DNA of 17,653 nt from Desulfobulbaceae bacterium. Lineage in GTDB: Bacteria; Desulfobacterota; Desulfobulbia; Desulfobulbales; Desulfocapsaceae. The translations under genes and the position numbers were made by a program. Numbering within the stretch: position 1 is the first letter of the stretch; every line of letters starts with the position of its first letter. Under the pieces are notes generated by a model that saw only the letters and a program-made list of their open reading frames with translations, searched no databases and had not been told where the DNA came from. The stretch is taken from contig JAUVON010000018.1 in the NCBI GenBank assembly GCA_030599175.1, positions 1-17,653 on the forward strand. Reading direction: 5' to 3'. Positions 16,378-17,653 of the stretch are shown piece by piece.

Positions 16378-16408
16378 GAAGGAAACCGGCAATCTGCCGG
16401 TTTCCTTC
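16378..16408 (-). terminator. Perfect 14-bp hairpin between thioredoxin-like 1 and the CobW-like gene
   Basis: GAAGGAAACCGGCA (16378-16391) and TGCCGGTTTCCTTC (16395-16408) are exact reverse complements separated by three bases. On the minus strand the stem is followed by ATTTTAC, a short T tract. It lies 25 nt after the stop of the upstream gene. It resembles an intrinsic terminator with a weak tail, so it may attenuate rather than stop transcription into the CobW-like gene, or protect the upstream mRNA 3' end. Confidence 0.65.
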
Positions 16409-16432
16409 AATCCCGAAGGATTAAGGCAAGAT

Positions 16433-16819
16433 TTAGGCGATCTTCGTATTCAGACCGGCACCTGCCTTTTTAAGATTCTCCTGAAGCTTGTCAAAGTTAA
16501 ATCCCTTGTCCCGCAAAGAGGCAAGACATCCCTTCATAGAGGATGGCGCACGTTCTTCCATCGCATCGATGAGCTCTTCATACTGAGGAATAATGCTCTC
16601 AAAGACAAGATCACCTTCAATGCAGATAGAAGGGAGAACTTTTCCCTTCATTTCCATGAATTTACCAACACCTTCCTGAGTTTTGACCGACCATTCCTTA
16701 TAGTCAATCATTTCCTGAACATCATCAGGCAGAGCGGCAATGGATTCCATCATGTAGCCACAGGCAGCGCATTGAACGCTGTCTAAAGTCAGTATATCTA
16801 TTCTGATTTTTTCAGCCAT
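16433..16819 (-). CDS. Thioredoxin-like protein 1 (CAAC active site)
   Basis: Protein of 128 residues with C17-A-A-C20 in DSVQCAACGYMMES and the cis-proline segment KGKVLPSICIEGDLVFESIIP split at about residues 63-83. It is clearly paralogous to the UGA-containing protein at 14502-14792 over the first about 85 residues. It has in addition a C-terminal helix-rich extension of some 35 residues containing one further Cys and several Lys. The start at ATG 16819 follows GGAGG by 8 nt; an ATG at 16852 overlaps the upstream gene's stop and has no such site. It comes 26 nt after the MtaA-like gene's TAG. Likely a dithiol reductant or thiol carrier of the locus; the substrate is unknown. Confidence 0.82.
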   Translation of the reverse strand: MAEKIRIDILTLDSVQCAACGYMMESIAALPDDVQEMIDYKEWSVKTQEGVGKFMEMKGKVLPSICIEGDLVFESIIPQYEELIDAMEERAPSSMKGCLASLRDKGFNFDKLQENLKKAGAGLNTKIA

Positions 16820-16845
16820 TGTAGTATCCTCCTTACCAGATAGTT

Positions 16846-17653
16846 CTACCAAGACTCGGGATACTTGGCATAATAAGTTTCAAACCATGTTTTTGCTTCA
16901 AGGACCTGCTCCATATGTTCCACCGGAACATCATAGGGCATGTCTCAGCCAGGGGCAAAGGTAAAGCCTATATGCCCTCCCGCTGCCAGGCTGACGATGG
17001 CATCCTCCCGTGGTGACAGTAGCCCAAGACTCAAAGCCAGAGTCAGCTTTAAATTGCCGCCGAAGCCTTTACCATATTTAATTGCCAAATCACGGATAAA
17101 GTTCAAATTAAGTTGCTCATCAATGGCAAAGCCGTGTGTATCAAGCTCACAAACATCAACCATTACCTTGGTTGCGTCACCACAGATAAAGAAACTGGAA
17201 GTAAGACCTGCTCCGTTAATTACATCAGTTGCAGGCTTACAATACGGAGTTACAAATTCCTTAAACGTCTCGGATTTAATCTGGGAGGCAACAGGATCAA
17301 TGATTGCAATAACTTCACAGCCCATTTCTGCATAGAATTGCGATGCAACTGCCCCTATTTTGCCTGCGTATTCCAGAACGGAATGTGCAAATTCCTTATT
17401 TTTATACACATCAGTAAAAATACGCACGCCAGCTAAATGCGACCCAAGGGTCAGGGGACCACATATCCCACCAATAATTGCGCAGTCAAGCTCATCAAGC
17501 TGTGGTTTTGCAATCCTGGCAGCCTCAAAAAGTATAGGCCAACGACCGGAGTCTTTGGTTGGCATAGTGAGCCCAGCCTCTTCAGGAGTCTTACTTGAAC
17601 AAGGATGAGTGGTTACAGATGGTACATTATCAGGCCACCATTTGAGATCACAC
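16846..17653 (-). CDS. MtaA/HemE-family methyltransferase with selenocysteine, 5' end beyond window
   Basis: Relative of methylcobamide:CoM methyltransferases and uroporphyrinogen decarboxylase (TIM-barrel fold). The frame is open from the right edge and, read through an in-frame UGA at 16947-16945, ends at TAG 16848-16846, giving 268 visible residues. After the UGA come 32 further residues (DMPYDVPVEHMEQVLEAKTW...), the expected C-terminal helix of the family (canonical pattern G-C-D-x-P-x-x-x-P-x-E-N/H-x-x-x-V). The UGA thus replaces the C-terminal zinc-ligand cysteine. A 7-bp hairpin with loop GGU follows at SECIS distance. The internal HxC ligand motif reads F-I-C-G-D, so His is replaced by Phe. 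GGICGPLTLGSHLAG and AAGGHIGFTFAPG also fit the family. A normal caller would end it at 16945. The methyl donor and acceptor are unknown; no corrinoid protein gene is within view. Confidence 0.85.
16911..16936 (-). promoter_or_regulatory. Bacterial SECIS hairpin of the MtaA-like gene
   Basis: On the minus strand ATGTTCC (16931-16925) pairs perfectly with GGAACAT (16921-16915) around the 3-nt loop GGU (16924-16922). Beyond a single bulged G (16932) the stem continues with CTAT/ATGG (one G-U pair). The first loop base is the 21st nucleotide after the UGA. Small loop, G at loop position one and this distance are the standard bacterial SECIS characters. Confidence 0.78.

Overview
The window (about 45% G+C by eye) looks like the chromosome of an anaerobic Desulfobacterota ('deltaproteobacterial') bacterium, plausibly of the Desulfobulbales type. 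This rests on gene content: V4R-domain proteins, a Cys-rich PAS sensor kinase, corrinoid-methyltransferase-type genes and apparent selenoproteins. No rRNA or other phylogenetic marker is present, so the assignment is inference.

Layout. (1) 1-5002, minus strand: lon -> mltG -> nadE, an ordinary housekeeping cluster with nadE cut by the left edge. A good sigma70-type promoter lies at 5125-5153. (2) 5302-9386, plus strand: a stand-alone left-handed beta-helix acyltransferase-like protein, then a long-type ornithine carbamoyltransferase, an ornithine aminotransferase (rocD type) and an aspartate carbamoyltransferase, closely spaced. (3) 9524-13589, plus strand: two V4R-like ligand-binding proteins, a soluble Cys-rich/PAS/PAS/GAF histidine kinase whose GTG start lies inside the preceding gene, and a NarL/LuxR response regulator. 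This is probably one sensory operon. (4) 13587-14926: an accessory-looking segment bounded by two inverted copies of an unannotated ~125-bp repeat. Between them are cobO, a deleted cobU remnant, and on the opposite strand a small thioredoxin-like gene whose first redox cysteine is encoded by UGA. (5) 14922-17653, minus strand: MtaA/HemE-family methyltransferase -> thioredoxin-like 1 -> CobW-family GTPase -> thioredoxin-like 2, continuing through the repeat into the UGA-containing thioredoxin-like gene.

The most interesting result is that two genes on the right run through an in-frame UGA at a catalytic or metal-binding cysteine position. The MtaA-like protein has UGA where the family has its C-terminal zinc-ligand cysteine (16945-16947), followed by a 7-bp perfect hairpin with a GGU loop starting 21 nt after the UGA. 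The thioredoxin-like protein has UGA in place of the first Cys of CxxC (14745-14747), followed by a 6-bp perfect hairpin. Both continue in frame with clear homology on either side of the UGA. I read them as selenoproteins belonging to one minus-strand locus that combines a methyltransferase, three paralogous thioredoxin-like proteins and a CobW metallochaperone-like GTPase, next to a cobalamin adenosyltransferase. The physiological reaction cannot be told from sequence; a corrinoid-linked methyl transfer with a dedicated thiol/selenol relay is a hypothesis.
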